A stretch of 64,000 nt of DNA from the NCBI GenBank assembly GCA_002714465.1, contig PAXL01000026.1, forward strand, positions 72,496-136,495. Reading direction: 5' to 3'. Positions 9,193 to 18,896 of this stretch are shown in pieces. The first letter of the stretch is position 1. Every line of letters begins with the position of its first letter. The position numbers and the translations under genes are program-made. Source of the stretch: Gemmatimonadota bacterium (GTDB taxonomy: Bacteria; Latescibacterota; UBA2968). The notes beneath the pieces are model-generated. The model searched no databases. It had not been told where the DNA came from and saw only the letters and a list, made by a program, of their open reading frames with translations.

Positions 9193-10758
9193 TCAGTCTC
9201 GTGACTCCGACCAGTCATCGAAGTCCTCATACGGTCGCTCACTCACAACATTCGGATACTCGAGATGCATATCCGCATCGACAAGCCTGCCGTCCCCGAG
9301 CAGGATTTGGTTCGACGTCTTCGGTGAAACGCGCCCTGAAAAAGCCTCCGCGTGCACTCGTCTCTGCTCCTGCAGATTGTCCAGCACCTTATCGTAGTCG
9401 AATCCATCACGCAAAGACGCTCGGAGTGTCTCGACTTCAGACGGAGCGGGTGGCGCCTCGTCCTTCAGCAGGTTGACCTGCTCATCGGGATCGTTCTGCA
9501 GATCGAAGGCCAGGTCCTCACAGTCTCTGAAAGTCACAACTTTGTAGCGATCCGCTCGTATGGCCCGATACTCAGTTCCCGACCCCGCAAATCCCGCGAG
9601 ATTCTCTATAATCGCCCCCCCTCGTCTTTCCAGATCGTCCGACTGCCCTCCTCTCGCAACCCCGGACAGATCTACACCATTCAGATCTCCGGGTGGATCG
9701 ATACCAGCAAAACCACAGAACGTCGAAAAAAGATCCCCCAGGCTAACAGGCTTTACGATCTCAGAAGCGTCAACATCACCACTTCTGTGCTCGGGCGTCG
9801 AGATGATCAGAGGTACACGGATCGATGCTTCGTGCCAAGTGCGTTTGAACCAAAGACCGTGTTCACCGGCGAGTTCGCCGTGGTCCGATGTATAGACGAT
9901 AACTGTGTTGTCCAGGAATCCATCTCGATCGAGGATGGCCAAAAAGTCTCCGAGCATCTCGTCGAACTGATCTACACACGCGAAATACGCTGCACGGGCC
10001 TTGTGAGTTTGCTCATCCGTCACATTCTCGAGGAAGAGGCCCTGAGACTCGCCTGAACCGGATCGAAGGGCACCGAGTGTGAGTGGATGATCGGCGGTGT
10101 CCCCTGTACGACCGACCCTTGGCGATGTGACACGATCGGGATAGTAGTGATCGAAGAATCGACGTGCAGCGTTCATCGGGAAGTGCGGGTGGGCAAACGA
10201 GGTCATTAGGAACCACGGTCGATCAGGATTCCGAAATCGCTGCTCACGCAGCCAGGCTGTCGCTTCGCGTGTGACGATCTGCTCCTGCATCAGCGACTCT
10301 GGGATTTCGCTGACCCCCGGATCTCTCAGCACCGAGGGCATAAAGATGTGATCTCGGGGTCCGGTCAAGCCAAGCGGGTCCTTCTGATGTGCGGGAGACG
10401 GAGCGGTAAAGTCCCCGTAAGGTCGGTGCTGGAAGCCTGCCATCTGCCGCGATCCGATCAGGTGCATCTTCCCGACGGTGGCCGTTGCATATCCCTGATC
10501 ACCCAGGTATGAGGCGATCGTCGGGATACCCGGACAGAGCACTGCACATTCAGAGGAGGGCCGTCCGGAAAGCATGGCTACACGGCTGGGGACACAAAGT
10601 GGATATTGACAGTAGGCCGTCTCGAAGTGATATCCCCGCTCGATCAGACCGTCGAGGGTCGGAGTCCGACACGGCTCGCCACCCTGGGCCTCAGATCGTG
10701 CAGAAAGGAAGCGGTAACTGTGCTCGTCGCTCAGCAGGAACAGGATGTTCGGTTGCAT
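9193..10758 (-). CDS. Sulfatase (choline-sulfatase/iduronate-sulfatase-like)
   Basis: About 521 residues. PNILFLLSDEHS is the N-terminal metal site. LCVPSRVAMLSGR places the formylglycine-precursor Cys at residue 55. TSDHGELAGEHGLWFKRT supplies the second metal and substrate residues, and a C-terminal subdomain follows. The ATG at 10756-10758 is preferred because AAAGG lies eight bases upstream; the frame has a further ATG five codons earlier. No signal peptide is seen. With the sulfatase at 4969 and the toroid protein between them, it completes a sulfated-polysaccharide block. Confidence 0.92.
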   Translation of the reverse strand: MQPNILFLLSDEHSYRFLSARSEAQGGEPCRTPTLDGLIERGYHFETAYCQYPLCVPSRVAMLSGRPSSECAVLCPGIPTIASYLGDQGYATATVGKMHLIGSRQMAGFQHRPYGDFTAPSPAHQKDPLGLTGPRDHIFMPSVLRDPGVSEIPESLMQEQIVTREATAWLREQRFRNPDRPWFLMTSFAHPHFPMNAARRFFDHYYPDRVTSPRVGRTGDTADHPLTLGALRSGSGESQGLFLENVTDEQTHKARAAYFACVDQFDEMLGDFLAILDRDGFLDNTVIVYTSDHGELAGEHGLWFKRTWHEASIRVPLIISTPEHRSGDVDASEIVKPVSLGDLFSTFCGFAGIDPPGDLNGVDLSGVARGGQSDDLERRGGAIIENLAGFAGSGTEYRAIRADRYKVVTFRDCEDLAFDLQNDPDEQVNLLKDEAPPAPSEVETLRASLRDGFDYDKVLDNLQEQRRVHAEAFSGRVSPKTSNQILLGDGRLVDADMHLEYPNVVSERPYEDFDDWSESRD

Positions 10759-10890
10759 CTGTATGCCTTTCATTCGTTAGACATCCGACCTGAAATATTC
10801 CCGTCACCCATTGCTGCATCGCGACGCCGCATCGTCAGTTCTCGCATACCTGCGACCTGATACATCTCGTCGATAATCTAAAGACCGTTG

Positions 10891-11838
10891 CTATCGTCGA
10901 TCACCCGTCCCGAATCCACCGTCGAAGAACGTCTTCAGACCAGGGTTCTCCTGGATGTAGTTCTTCAGTTCAAGAACTATGTTCTCCTGAAGCTGAATAC
11001 TGAGTCCTCCGTCCACGGGAAGAACGACCCCCGTGATGAACGCAGCTTCGTCCGAACAGAGGAAAGCCACGGCGTTGCCTACATCCGCAGGTGTACCCGT
11101 CCGTCGAACCGGGTATTGCAATTCCTCAAGATGGAAGCCTTCCACGTTCCCAACATCTTCCCAGAGACTCTCGAGATTCTCGGTAACCATATGCCCAGGT
11201 GCGATCGCATTCACCGTAATCCCGAGCGGGCCGAAGTCGATGGCCATCTGCCGGGTCAGACCGTTGACGGCCGCCTTGCCAGTCTCGTAGACCATCGTGT
11301 TTGCGGCCTGTAGGAGCCCGTGAACTGACGAGATATTGACGATTCGTCCGATCTCCATCGCAGGTGGTGCTCCGCGTCGTAGCCCACACCCGTCATACTG
11401 ACCGGGATCGTATCCATCAGGCGGTCCCGAGGCCCGCATAGCCGGGACAGCGTACTTCGCGCCCAGGAAGTGGGCCATCACAAGCAAATTCATACCCTTG
11501 TGCCAGCTTTCGACTGTCGTTTCCAGGGCGCTCCCATCCTGCAGACCGATCACGCCATAGGCGTTCTGTACAAGAATATCCAAACGGCCGAATTCAGCGA
11601 CCGCCCGATCCACCATCGATTTTGCTATGCCCTCCTGCGAAACATCCCCGATCATCGCAGAGGCTCCACCGCCCTCATCCTGGATCGTCACCGCCCTTGC
11701 GTTCGCACCTGCCTCGTCGATGTCAACGATCAGAACACTGGCTCCTTCTGCGGCCAGTTTGTCTGCGATACCACCACCGATACCAGTGGCCCCACCTGTC
11801 ACGATGGCAACCTTGCCGTTAAGTCTTCCTTCTGCCAC
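10891..11838 (-). CDS. Short-chain dehydrogenase/reductase with an insertion
   Basis: A Rossmann SDR of about 315 residues: TGGATGIGGG cofactor loop (14-23), GDVS, NAYG, catalytic Ser171, Tyr184 and Lys188 (YETGK), and a VDGG C-terminal motif. The start is a GTG at 11836-11838 behind GGAGG; the frame continues upstream without a ribosome site. Between the NAYG helix and the active-site Ser there is a Gly/Pro-rich insertion of about 25 residues (about 136-163) that ordinary SDRs lack, and the C-terminus is some 40 residues longer than usual. The substrate is unknown; sugar or sugar-acid oxidation is likely from context. Confidence 0.9.
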   Translation of the reverse strand: MAEGRLNGKVAIVTGGATGIGGGIADKLAAEGASVLIVDIDEAGANARAVTIQDEGGGASAMIGDVSQEGIAKSMVDRAVAEFGRLDILVQNAYGVIGLQDGSALETTVESWHKGMNLLVMAHFLGAKYAVPAMRASGPPDGYDPGQYDGCGLRRGAPPAMEIGRIVNISSVHGLLQAANTMVYETGKAAVNGLTRQMAIDFGPLGITVNAIAPGHMVTENLESLWEDVGNVEGFHLEELQYPVRRTGTPADVGNAVAFLCSDEAAFITGVVLPVDGGLSIQLQENIVLELKNYIQENPGLKTFFDGGFGTGDRR

Positions 11839-12182
11839 ATCGAGCCTCCTTCGATCAGACACCAACCTTGCTCGCCCTAGCTGTCACATAGGATACGCTC
11901 GAATCGGGGTTTCCGCACACGATGGTCGGCACTCTCGAGAGACTCGTTTTGACATCCGGACCGTAGACGTGCTACTTGTCCACGCTCTCAGCAGTGCGAA
12001 ACACGACTCCTCTTGGAGATCACCGTGATCATCAACAATGGCGGTCTCTCTCAGCCGCTCGACCAGATCGTCCTCTTCCCTTTCGACGACTTCAGTCGCG
12101 TGCCAGAAGCTGGCTCACTGCCATAAGCTTGGACTCATAGAGCCTGATCCAACATAGACGCAAACGAAAAAGGAGACAGATT
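11839..12182. other. Divergent intergenic region with a possible 33-codon ORF
   Basis: It separates the minus-strand SDR from the plus-strand dioxygenase-like gene, so it should contain both promoters, though I cannot pick convincing -35/-10 pairs. A GTG-initiated frame at 12025-12126 (plus) encodes 33 residues (IINNGGLSQPLDQIVLFPF...) with GGAG six bases upstream. It resembles nothing I recognise and may be a leader peptide or a remnant. Confidence 0.3.
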
Positions 12183-12959
12183 GTGGCACTTTCCGATCCG
12201 ACCCCAATGAGCGATTACGAAAAATTCATCTTCGACCTCAAGGGCTTCACCGTCATCCCCAGCGTCCTCACAGATGAAGAACTGGAGACTGTTCGGAAAC
12301 ACACCGACGTCTATTCGAACGACCCCGACAGTCTACCCGAGGAGCATCGGTCTCCAATCGCAGGACCAGCTGAATTCCTAATCGATCACCCGCGTGTGAT
12401 GGGTATCCTGCAGGACGTGATCGATCCGAATCCGGAGCGACTTCGACTCGAAAGCGTATTCATCTCACGCCGGAAGGCGGGAGAGGACCACGTGCACTGG
12501 CGACCGCACGTCGGGGGCGTGAACCTGCACCCGTCGATGTCGTATCGCTACCACGATGGTCGGATCTACAGCGCTATGACACGCGTGGTGTGGGAGTTGA
12601 ACGAAGTCGTGGAGGGCAAGGGTGGGACCTGCCTTGTCCCGGGATCGCACAAGGCCAACCTAGCGTCCGCACAGAACGGTAACTGGCCGGAGGAAGCAGA
12701 TGATCCCGATTCGGGTGTATGGGAAACCTACGGATGTCCGGCGGGCAGCCTGGTCGTGTTCTCGGAGGGTACGAGGCACACAGGCGCCGACTGGACCAAC
12801 GAGAACAATCCTCGGAACGCGATCCTGATCGCATACAACCACAGCACGGTCCGGTACCACGAACCGAAGCCCTGTATGAACCCTACGGTGATCGGCGGAC
12901 TGGCAGAGTCACGACAAGACTTCTTCAAGGAAGTTTGGCAACTCTCAAACAAGCGCTGA
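12183..12959 (+). CDS. Phytanoyl-CoA dioxygenase (PhyH)-like protein with atypical iron motif
   Basis: A 258-residue double-stranded beta-helix protein. It starts at GTG 12183 behind AAGGAGA. The PhyH layout is present: FDLKGFTVIPSVLTDEEL at the N-terminus, GGTCLVPGSHKAN (about 148-159) and a distal His199 (EGTRHTGADW) with Arg211 for 2-oxoglutarate. Where relatives have HxD (usually W-H-x-D), this one reads HVHWRPH (103-109) without the Asp. The iron site may therefore use other ligands (His105 or His109, Glu) or the protein may not be a classical Fe(II)/2OG hydroxylase. It is monocistronic. Confidence 0.8.
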   Translation: MALSDPTPMSDYEKFIFDLKGFTVIPSVLTDEELETVRKHTDVYSNDPDSLPEEHRSPIAGPAEFLIDHPRVMGILQDVIDPNPERLRLESVFISRRKAGEDHVHWRPHVGGVNLHPSMSYRYHDGRIYSAMTRVVWELNEVVEGKGGTCLVPGSHKANLASAQNGNWPEEADDPDSGVWETYGCPAGSLVVFSEGTRHTGADWTNENNPRNAILIAYNHSTVRYHEPKPCMNPTVIGGLAESRQDFFKEVWQLSNKR

Positions 12960-13430
12960 CTCAACTGGCAAGGCGGGCCTCAACGCTAATGATTTTCTCT
13001 GGAGCCAAGGTAAAGGCACCCCCGTATTTTTCACATTTCTGCGTCACCAGGCGACAGCCAATCCACGTCTATCCGTACCGCTGGGTCACAGAAAACTCGG
13101 AGGCAGGCTCCACTTAGGATCGGGATCTCTTTTGATCGCACCAGACAAAGGCCTGCCGTGATAGCCTACGAGTGCCAGCGCGTCAAAGTCCCACCGGTCT
13201 TCGAGAACTTGCCAAAGGTTCTCGGCGGATCTGGGCCAAGCCGGCAGACGCTATTCGAGTTCTTCCTGAACCGACCCTCTGTACCAGACTCGCCGGATCT
13301 TCCTTCTATCTCCAACAGCTGATCAGAGCCTTCTGCAACACCGGATACGACTAACCCACATTTCAAGGGAACGTCATCGGCTTTCTCCAAGATGCCGACC
13401 GCATTATTAGGGTCTGTTCGTTGGGCTCAC
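12960..13430. other. Intergenic region, no gene recognised
   Basis: About 470 bases between the convergent ends of the dioxygenase-like gene and the heparinase-like gene. Short open stretches exist on both strands, but none has a ribosome site, a domain signature or a start-to-stop frame I would call a gene. No clear intrinsic terminator is visible. Confidence 0.4.
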
Positions 13431-15797
13431 CTACTCTCGTTCGAAGTTTACCCCGTCACCCACTACGCGCACGGATCCGGATGTCGCAACACCTTCCCAA
13501 TTCAGGAATTTGCCGCCATCTGGCTGCAGCAAGAACGTAGTCTGGCCTAACTCTGTACGAATCTTGATACCGTATCCGCTCTCGACGGGCTCCGATTTCT
13601 CGATCGACGCCGTCTTTGATCCTGCAGACTTGTAAGGTCGAATCACCGTCACAAATGTCTGGAATGTAAACGGCGTTGGGGGCGTGTTCATCAGGTGATA
13701 CTCGACCAGCTTGATCCTCGGTCTCGGAGGCGTGTCGAACTTGTCTGTGACTGAGGTCACGAGATCACGAGGCCATAGGAAATCAACATCACAGGCGGCG
13801 TCCCCGTTTACGACCCGTGCAGACGGTCCGTCGATTGCCATTTCAGTCGGGGCGTGCAAACGCCACTCGAACGAAGACGCTTCCGGCGCCTGGACCACAT
13901 CGTAAACAACAATCACGTCCGGCTTCAGAAAGAGGATTTTCCGAGTGAAGCGGTCGAGTATGCCCTCATATGCATTCCCCGCTTCTCCCACCACGTAGTC
14001 GAGCCGTTCGGACGTGTAAAAATCGGTTATCTCACCCCTAGCGTCGGCCGTACGCTTGCCCTGGCTCTCCCCGTTAACGGTAATGCTGTTAACCGACTTC
14101 GTGTGCCACATCCATTCTTTGTGGTGCTCGCTCCCGTAGCTGTCACGCCGGCCGGTCCGAATCAGCAGGCGCTCCCCGAACGCATACAGCAGAAAAGCGT
14201 TATTGGAATCGTATCCGTGACTCTGCGTTCCAAACGGGCTACTCTTGAACACGATCTCCACGTTCTCTTTCGCGTCGATCAGGTTCGTGTTCAGATACGC
14301 CTGTCCCACACCTTTGAACAACCTCGCTGTCGGAAGATCCGTCGGTTTCTTCGGTTTAATGCCCGGAAGAGCTCCACGGATGTAGTCCACATATCCGCGG
14401 GGACGATCCTCCTTCCCGTGCACATCGACATACCATTGCCAATGCGGGTTCCCAGCCTGCGCCGCGAAGACGCGCATCAGATTCACATTGTCGTCTGAAT
14501 CGCGTCTTGCCGTCAGATCCCCGAACCCGCCCCCTCTCGTCCCAGGTGGTTGTAGATACATCGCATAGTAACCGACCTGTGAGTAATACGGTTTGTCGAA
14601 GGCGTTTATCTCCGTAGCCGCCCGCATAATGTCGGCCCACCACGTGAATCTGGACTGATAGCTGTTCCAGTAGGCCGTTCCCTCGTGCCATCCGCCATCG
14701 TCGTCGTTCCAAACCGGGTAGGTGTTCGCAAAGACATTCATCGCGAACCAGACCCACTCCTCCGCTCCTTTCACCTCACCAAGGAACGTGATTCCGATCT
14801 CACCGAGAAAATGCCAGGCCCTGTTCGCGTGACTGCCATAGGGTCGCCAGAAGTGGCGTGGATTGAGATGATCGTTCATCTCGTCGCCACGGATCTTCAT
14901 CAATCCACGACACACATCCCGTTCCTCCTCAGTCAGGTAGTCGTAGAGGAAGGTGTATGTGCGGCAGAAATAGTAGTTGTAGGGCATCCCGGCTTCATCG
15001 TTGTAGCGGTAGCCAGTCGAACCTTTGGGATCCCACTCAGCGCAAGCCATCAGGATCCGCTTGGCCTCGGCAGCATAGGCTTCGTTGCCGTCGAGCAGCC
15101 ACGTAAAGGCGAGCGTGGCCGCTCCGTTCATAGTCTTCTGGGTGTAACGCCGATTCCCCCACCAGACCTCACGCCATCGGTCACTTCCACGAACCATATC
15201 GTCGTCGTAAAGTGGCGGTTCTTCTGTTGGAACAGGATCTTCCAGCAATTCATTGCATTCCGCGACCAGGGCCTGGTAATGTGCCTGTAGATCGGTCTCT
15301 CTGCGAACCCTCAGATCTACAAGATCCTCGGGACGCAGGAACAAACGTGGATGAGTTCTGGGAATGCGGTCGATCAACTCCGCAAGATCCGGAAGCGGCA
15401 TCTCTACTGCACTCTCCGGAATCGTGAATGCGCGTGTCTGGCTCCAAGACGAGCGCTCTCCCATCCGGCTGGTGAACTGAAATCGCCAGAAATACGATCC
15501 CGGAGAAAAAGTTCGAGTCGGTGTGTGGACGTTGTAGCTAATATCCTTGGCAGTATAGACCACATCTCTAAATGCGTCGTCCCCCGACACCTCCAAGATG
15601 TAGCTCACTGCATCTTGCTGAGGACGCCACGAGAAATTCGGCGGATTGACGGCGAGAGTCTCCTGCTGAACGGGCCGAAAACCCCAACGGCCGGGTTCTG
15701 CCGGTGCCTCATCAATCGTCACGCTCGCTTGCAGCGCCCCAAAAAACACCAATGTCATGAGCGTAATGCCAACTGCGTGGCTGTCGAGCAGGAACAT
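13431..15797 (-). CDS. Secreted heparinase II/III-like polysaccharide lyase (DUF4962-type)
   Basis: 788 residues from the ATG at 15795-15797, which has GGAGA nine bases upstream. A signal peptide (hydrophobic run ending GALQAS) directs export. A fibronectin-like N-terminal domain (PPNFSWRPQQDAVSYILEVS) is followed by a helical toroid (HPRLFLRPEDL, NGAATLAFTWLLDG, HFWRPYGSHANRAWHFLGE) and a C-terminal beta-sandwich (SHGYDSNNAFLLYAFGERLL, RTGRRDSYGSEHHKEW). The SHGYDSNN and HxxN-type motifs suit uronic-acid lyases. Probable periplasmic or extracellular depolymerase; substrate unknown. It is divergent from the deacetylase-like gene, sharing an 80-base promoter interval. Confidence 0.85.
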   Translation of the reverse strand: MFLLDSHAVGITLMTLVFFGALQASVTIDEAPAEPGRWGFRPVQQETLAVNPPNFSWRPQQDAVSYILEVSGDDAFRDVVYTAKDISYNVHTPTRTFSPGSYFWRFQFTSRMGERSSWSQTRAFTIPESAVEMPLPDLAELIDRIPRTHPRLFLRPEDLVDLRVRRETDLQAHYQALVAECNELLEDPVPTEEPPLYDDDMVRGSDRWREVWWGNRRYTQKTMNGAATLAFTWLLDGNEAYAAEAKRILMACAEWDPKGSTGYRYNDEAGMPYNYYFCRTYTFLYDYLTEEERDVCRGLMKIRGDEMNDHLNPRHFWRPYGSHANRAWHFLGEIGITFLGEVKGAEEWVWFAMNVFANTYPVWNDDDGGWHEGTAYWNSYQSRFTWWADIMRAATEINAFDKPYYSQVGYYAMYLQPPGTRGGGFGDLTARRDSDDNVNLMRVFAAQAGNPHWQWYVDVHGKEDRPRGYVDYIRGALPGIKPKKPTDLPTARLFKGVGQAYLNTNLIDAKENVEIVFKSSPFGTQSHGYDSNNAFLLYAFGERLLIRTGRRDSYGSEHHKEWMWHTKSVNSITVNGESQGKRTADARGEITDFYTSERLDYVVGEAGNAYEGILDRFTRKILFLKPDVIVVYDVVQAPEASSFEWRLHAPTEMAIDGPSARVVNGDAACDVDFLWPRDLVTSVTDKFDTPPRPRIKLVEYHLMNTPPTPFTFQTFVTVIRPYKSAGSKTASIEKSEPVESGYGIKIRTELGQTTFLLQPDGGKFLNWEGVATSGSVRVVGDGVNFERE

Positions 15798-15877
15798 CTT
15801 TATTTGTCTCCAATCTGACCGTCGAAAGAAGCGGGTAGCTTGACACTGAATGGGAGTGCGAGTATTTTCGGCGCGCA

Positions 15878-16570
15878 ATGATCCGAAATCAACTCGTAAT
15901 TTTAAAGGCGGACGATGTAAGAGAAGATAATCCGCCCTTCCTAGACAACTGGGCACGATTCGCTGACATCATCCGAGAAGCAAACGTAAAGGCCGCTTTG
16001 GGTCTAATCGGAGACTCGCTCATCGCCCCCTCGGACGCGTTCCTGAACAGCGTCGTCGAGTTGTCACAGGATCGCCGATTCGAGATCTGGAACCACGGAT
16101 TCGATCATCACCTCAGACGAGAACGCAACAATGGCAGCGCCTACTCCGAGTTCCACAATACCTCGCTTGACCATCAGCGTCACCATCTGAAAGAGACACA
16201 GAGACTTGCCAAAGAAAGGCTCGGTCTCACGTTTACAACCTTCGGCGCGCCCGGTAACCACATTGACGACAATACCTGGCAGGCAGTCGACGCGATCGAC
16301 GACCTGATTGTCTGGCTCTACGGCGATACACGGTCGACGGCTCACATCCTGGAGCGGACAATCAACATCGAGCAGCCGACACACTACCCGAACTTCGAAG
16401 GCTTCCGGAATGACTACCGCGCCGACATTCCGGTCCTAACACTGCAACTACATCCAGGTGGCTGGGATGACGACAGGTTCGAGAACTTCAAGTCCATCCT
16501 TCGACTCTTGGGAGACCAAGACGTGTGCTACATTAACCCGACCGAAACGCTCAGCGAGATAGTCAGATGA
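15878..16570 (+). CDS. Polysaccharide deacetylase-like (NodB/DUF2334-like) protein
   Basis: 230 residues, no signal peptide. Motifs of the NodB-like TIM barrel are present: LKADDV with the paired Asp (about 10-13), FEIWNHGFDHH for the metal-binding His residues (about 70-80), FGAPGN and LQLHPGGWDD near the C-terminus. It probably removes acetyl groups from sugars or acts on a related amide. The last codon and TGA overlap the ATG of the next gene (ATGA at 16567-16570), so translation of the two is coupled. Confidence 0.8.
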   Translation: MIRNQLVILKADDVREDNPPFLDNWARFADIIREANVKAALGLIGDSLIAPSDAFLNSVVELSQDRRFEIWNHGFDHHLRRERNNGSAYSEFHNTSLDHQRHHLKETQRLAKERLGLTFTTFGAPGNHIDDNTWQAVDAIDDLIVWLYGDTRSTAHILERTINIEQPTHYPNFEGFRNDYRADIPVLTLQLHPGGWDDDRFENFKSILRLLGDQDVCYINPTETLSEIVR

Positions 16571-17439
16571 GCACTCTACCAGATACGTGTATCGATCAGT
16601 TCAAGAGAGAGGGATACACCGCTATCGGCGAATTCTTCGACGAACGCGAGATCATAGCAATGCGCGCCGAGCTGGACCGGTTCAAGCGTGACGGCCTCCT
16701 GCGAAACGTCGCGACAGAGGGTAACGGTCAAACCCATTCCGGCACGTCTCAGAACCTCCAGATCTGTCCGATCACCCCACAGAGCTCCTTCTATCGCTCC
16801 TTCCAGTTCCATCCCCTGGTCCTGTCAGCCGTTGGCGCCCTAATCGGTGAACCCTTCGTCCATTATTTGGACCAAATTTTCCTCAAGCCGGGCAAGACCG
16901 GCCTTGGGACGAACTGGCATCAGGACAACGCGTACTTCAAAGTCGAAGACCCGACAAAGGGCACGGCAATGTGGGTCGCCCTCCACGATGCCACAGTCGA
17001 AAACGGCACCATCCACGTGATCCCCGGGAGTCACGAGACCCCCTTCGATCACGGCCGCGATCCCTTTAGCGATCATCACATCCGTTGCGAAGTCCCTGAA
17101 GAGAAGGCCGTCCCAGTCGAACTCCCTGCCGGTGGCGTGGTCTTCTTCAACTTTGGTATCGCCCACGCCACCCGCGCCAACACAACGAATAGGGAACGCG
17201 CAGGTCTCGCCCTCCACTTCCTCCGAAGCGACCACATTCCCGAACACGGCTACGACCGCTTCACCCACCTGACAGGCGCTGAAGCAAGCGGCGGCCTGTC
17301 AGAGTTCGGCGCAAGAGTTGAAGGAACCTGGCCCAACGAAGTCGACAGACTACTCTCATCTGCCGCCGCGAGCGGAAAAGGAGTAGAAGCGTCGCTACGT
17401 GATCCTCAGCTTTCCTGCACGTCACACCCTAAACCCTAA
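16567..17439 (+). CDS. Phytanoyl-CoA dioxygenase (PhyH) family protein
   Basis: 290 residues with a complete Fe(II)/2-oxoglutarate facial triad: His118 and Asp120 in NWHQDN, and His200 in FGIAHATRAN, with Arg211 positioned to bind 2-oxoglutarate. GTIHVIPGSH and LPAGGVVFFNFG are the usual strands. Such enzymes hydroxylate small molecules in sugar, lipid and secondary-metabolite pathways; this one is coupled by a 4-base overlap to a deacetylase-like gene and followed 18 bases later by a beta-CASP nuclease. Confidence 0.92.
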   Translation: MSTLPDTCIDQFKREGYTAIGEFFDEREIIAMRAELDRFKRDGLLRNVATEGNGQTHSGTSQNLQICPITPQSSFYRSFQFHPLVLSAVGALIGEPFVHYLDQIFLKPGKTGLGTNWHQDNAYFKVEDPTKGTAMWVALHDATVENGTIHVIPGSHETPFDHGRDPFSDHHIRCEVPEEKAVPVELPAGGVVFFNFGIAHATRANTTNRERAGLALHFLRSDHIPEHGYDRFTHLTGAEASGGLSEFGARVEGTWPNEVDRLLSSAAASGKGVEASLRDPQLSCTSHPKP

Positions 17440-17457
17440 ACCTCAAGTCGGCCAGCC

Positions 17458-18843
17458 GTGATCTCCTTCACCTCTGTCGGCACCGCCCGTGACGTCGGCG
17501 ATTCCGCCTACCTCATCCAGGCCGACGGCACGTCGATCCTGCTCGATGCGGGCGTTCACCCGCGTCGTGAGGGCTACGACAGCCTTCCGAACTATGACCT
17601 GATCAAGGATATCGACGTCGAGGCGATTCTGGTGTCGCACTGTCATTTGGATCACCTTGGCTCTCTGCCAATCGCACTCCAGTATTTCCCTCACGCGCGA
17701 GTGATAATGACGGATGCCTCCGCCACGCTCGCCCCCACACTGCTCGAGAACACCGTACGCGTGATGGAACGGATCCGTGACGAGGAGGGTATCGCCGAAT
17801 ATCCGCTCTACAGCCGAATGGATGTGGATGCAATGTCATATGTCTTCCAGGGGTTCCAACCAGACAGATCGTTCCCAATCTACAGTGAGTTAGCCAAGGA
17901 CGGTGCCGATTTTAACGCCAGGTTCTACGATGCGGGACACATCCTGGGAGCGGCAGGGATTTTTCTCCAGACACCGTCAGGGAACGTTTTCTACACGGGA
18001 GATACGACCGCCCACGACCAGGAGATCATCCCGCGAGCTCAGTATCCACAAGGCAAGGTCGATCTACTAATCACCGAATGTACACTCGGGGCTGATGAAC
18101 GGGCTGAATTCAGAACGAGAAGAGAAGAGAAGGAGCGATTTGCGACGGCCGTAACCACGATGATCGAGCGAGGGGGCTCTGTATTGATCCCGGCGTTCTC
18201 GCTTGGACGCACCCAAGAGATGCTTGCGATGATCCACAAGATGCGTGAGCGCGGTCAAGTCCCGGATGTCGAGATCTATACAGCCGGCTTTGGTGGAGTC
18301 CTCTCCGAGGTATATGACAACACCGCCTCCAGAACACGACGGATGGACGCGGATCTCCGACTACGGAAGCTCGACATACGGCCGTTGCCCAGAGACGTGA
18401 CGCGCGGCCCCCACCTGAAGCGACCAAGTATAATCGTTGTATCATCTGGCATGATGGCCGAACACACGATGTCCTATCGAATGGCAGAGAAGATGCTCCC
18501 CTACGACCATCACGGTATCTTCTTTGTCGGCTACATCGACCCAGCCATGCCGGGTCACCGGGTGATGACCGCCCACAAGGGTCAGGTCCTCAGAATGACG
18601 GATGCAGGCAAGGCAATTCCGGTCGCCGCAAGGATTGAGAAATTCCACTTCTCCGCCCATTCCAACCGCCGTCAGATCACGCAGATGGTCGAAATCCTCA
18701 AACCGAAGTGGACGCTGCTCGTGCACGGTGAACTTGAAGCAGCACAATGGTTCAAAAAAGAAATCCAGGCGCGAGCAATACCGACAGAGGTTGTGATTCC
18801 GGAGGAGAACAAGGAACTGCAGTTCGAGTTGGAGAACGTGTAG
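17458..18843 (+). CDS. Metallo-beta-lactamase/beta-CASP ribonuclease-like protein
   Basis: 461 residues from GTG 17458. Metallo-beta-lactamase motifs are HCHLDHLG (about 61-68), DAGHILGAAG and YTGDTT. Beta-CASP motifs are LIPAFSLGRTQE, SSGMM and the terminal HFSAHSN and LLVHGELEAA. This is the architecture of CPSF73-like or archaeal/bacterial RNA nucleases (YSH1/RNase J relatives), so an RNA-processing role in the cytoplasm is likely. It has no KH domain. It is the last gene of a three-gene run and is convergent with the small lipoprotein gene. Confidence 0.9.
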   Translation: MISFTSVGTARDVGDSAYLIQADGTSILLDAGVHPRREGYDSLPNYDLIKDIDVEAILVSHCHLDHLGSLPIALQYFPHARVIMTDASATLAPTLLENTVRVMERIRDEEGIAEYPLYSRMDVDAMSYVFQGFQPDRSFPIYSELAKDGADFNARFYDAGHILGAAGIFLQTPSGNVFYTGDTTAHDQEIIPRAQYPQGKVDLLITECTLGADERAEFRTRREEKERFATAVTTMIERGGSVLIPAFSLGRTQEMLAMIHKMRERGQVPDVEIYTAGFGGVLSEVYDNTASRTRRMDADLRLRKLDIRPLPRDVTRGPHLKRPSIIVVSSGMMAEHTMSYRMAEKMLPYDHHGIFFVGYIDPAMPGHRVMTAHKGQVLRMTDAGKAIPVAARIEKFHFSAHSNRRQITQMVEILKPKWTLLVHGELEAAQWFKKEIQARAIPTEVVIPEENKELQFELENV

Positions 18844-18875
18844 ATGAGCGAGCTAATAGCCGTTCGTTCTTAGCT

Positions 18876-18896
18876 GGAAGCATAAACGGTGCTTCC
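18876..18896. terminator. Candidate bidirectional terminator hairpin
   Basis: GGAAGCA / TGCTTCC forms a perfect 7-bp stem with a 7-base loop, 33 bases after the stop of the beta-CASP gene and between two convergent genes. There is no clear T-tract on either side, so the assignment rests on position and symmetry. Confidence 0.35.

Noticed and set aside
13854..14498. 214-codon plus-strand open frame
   Set aside because: Antisense to the heparinase-like gene, no domain signature.
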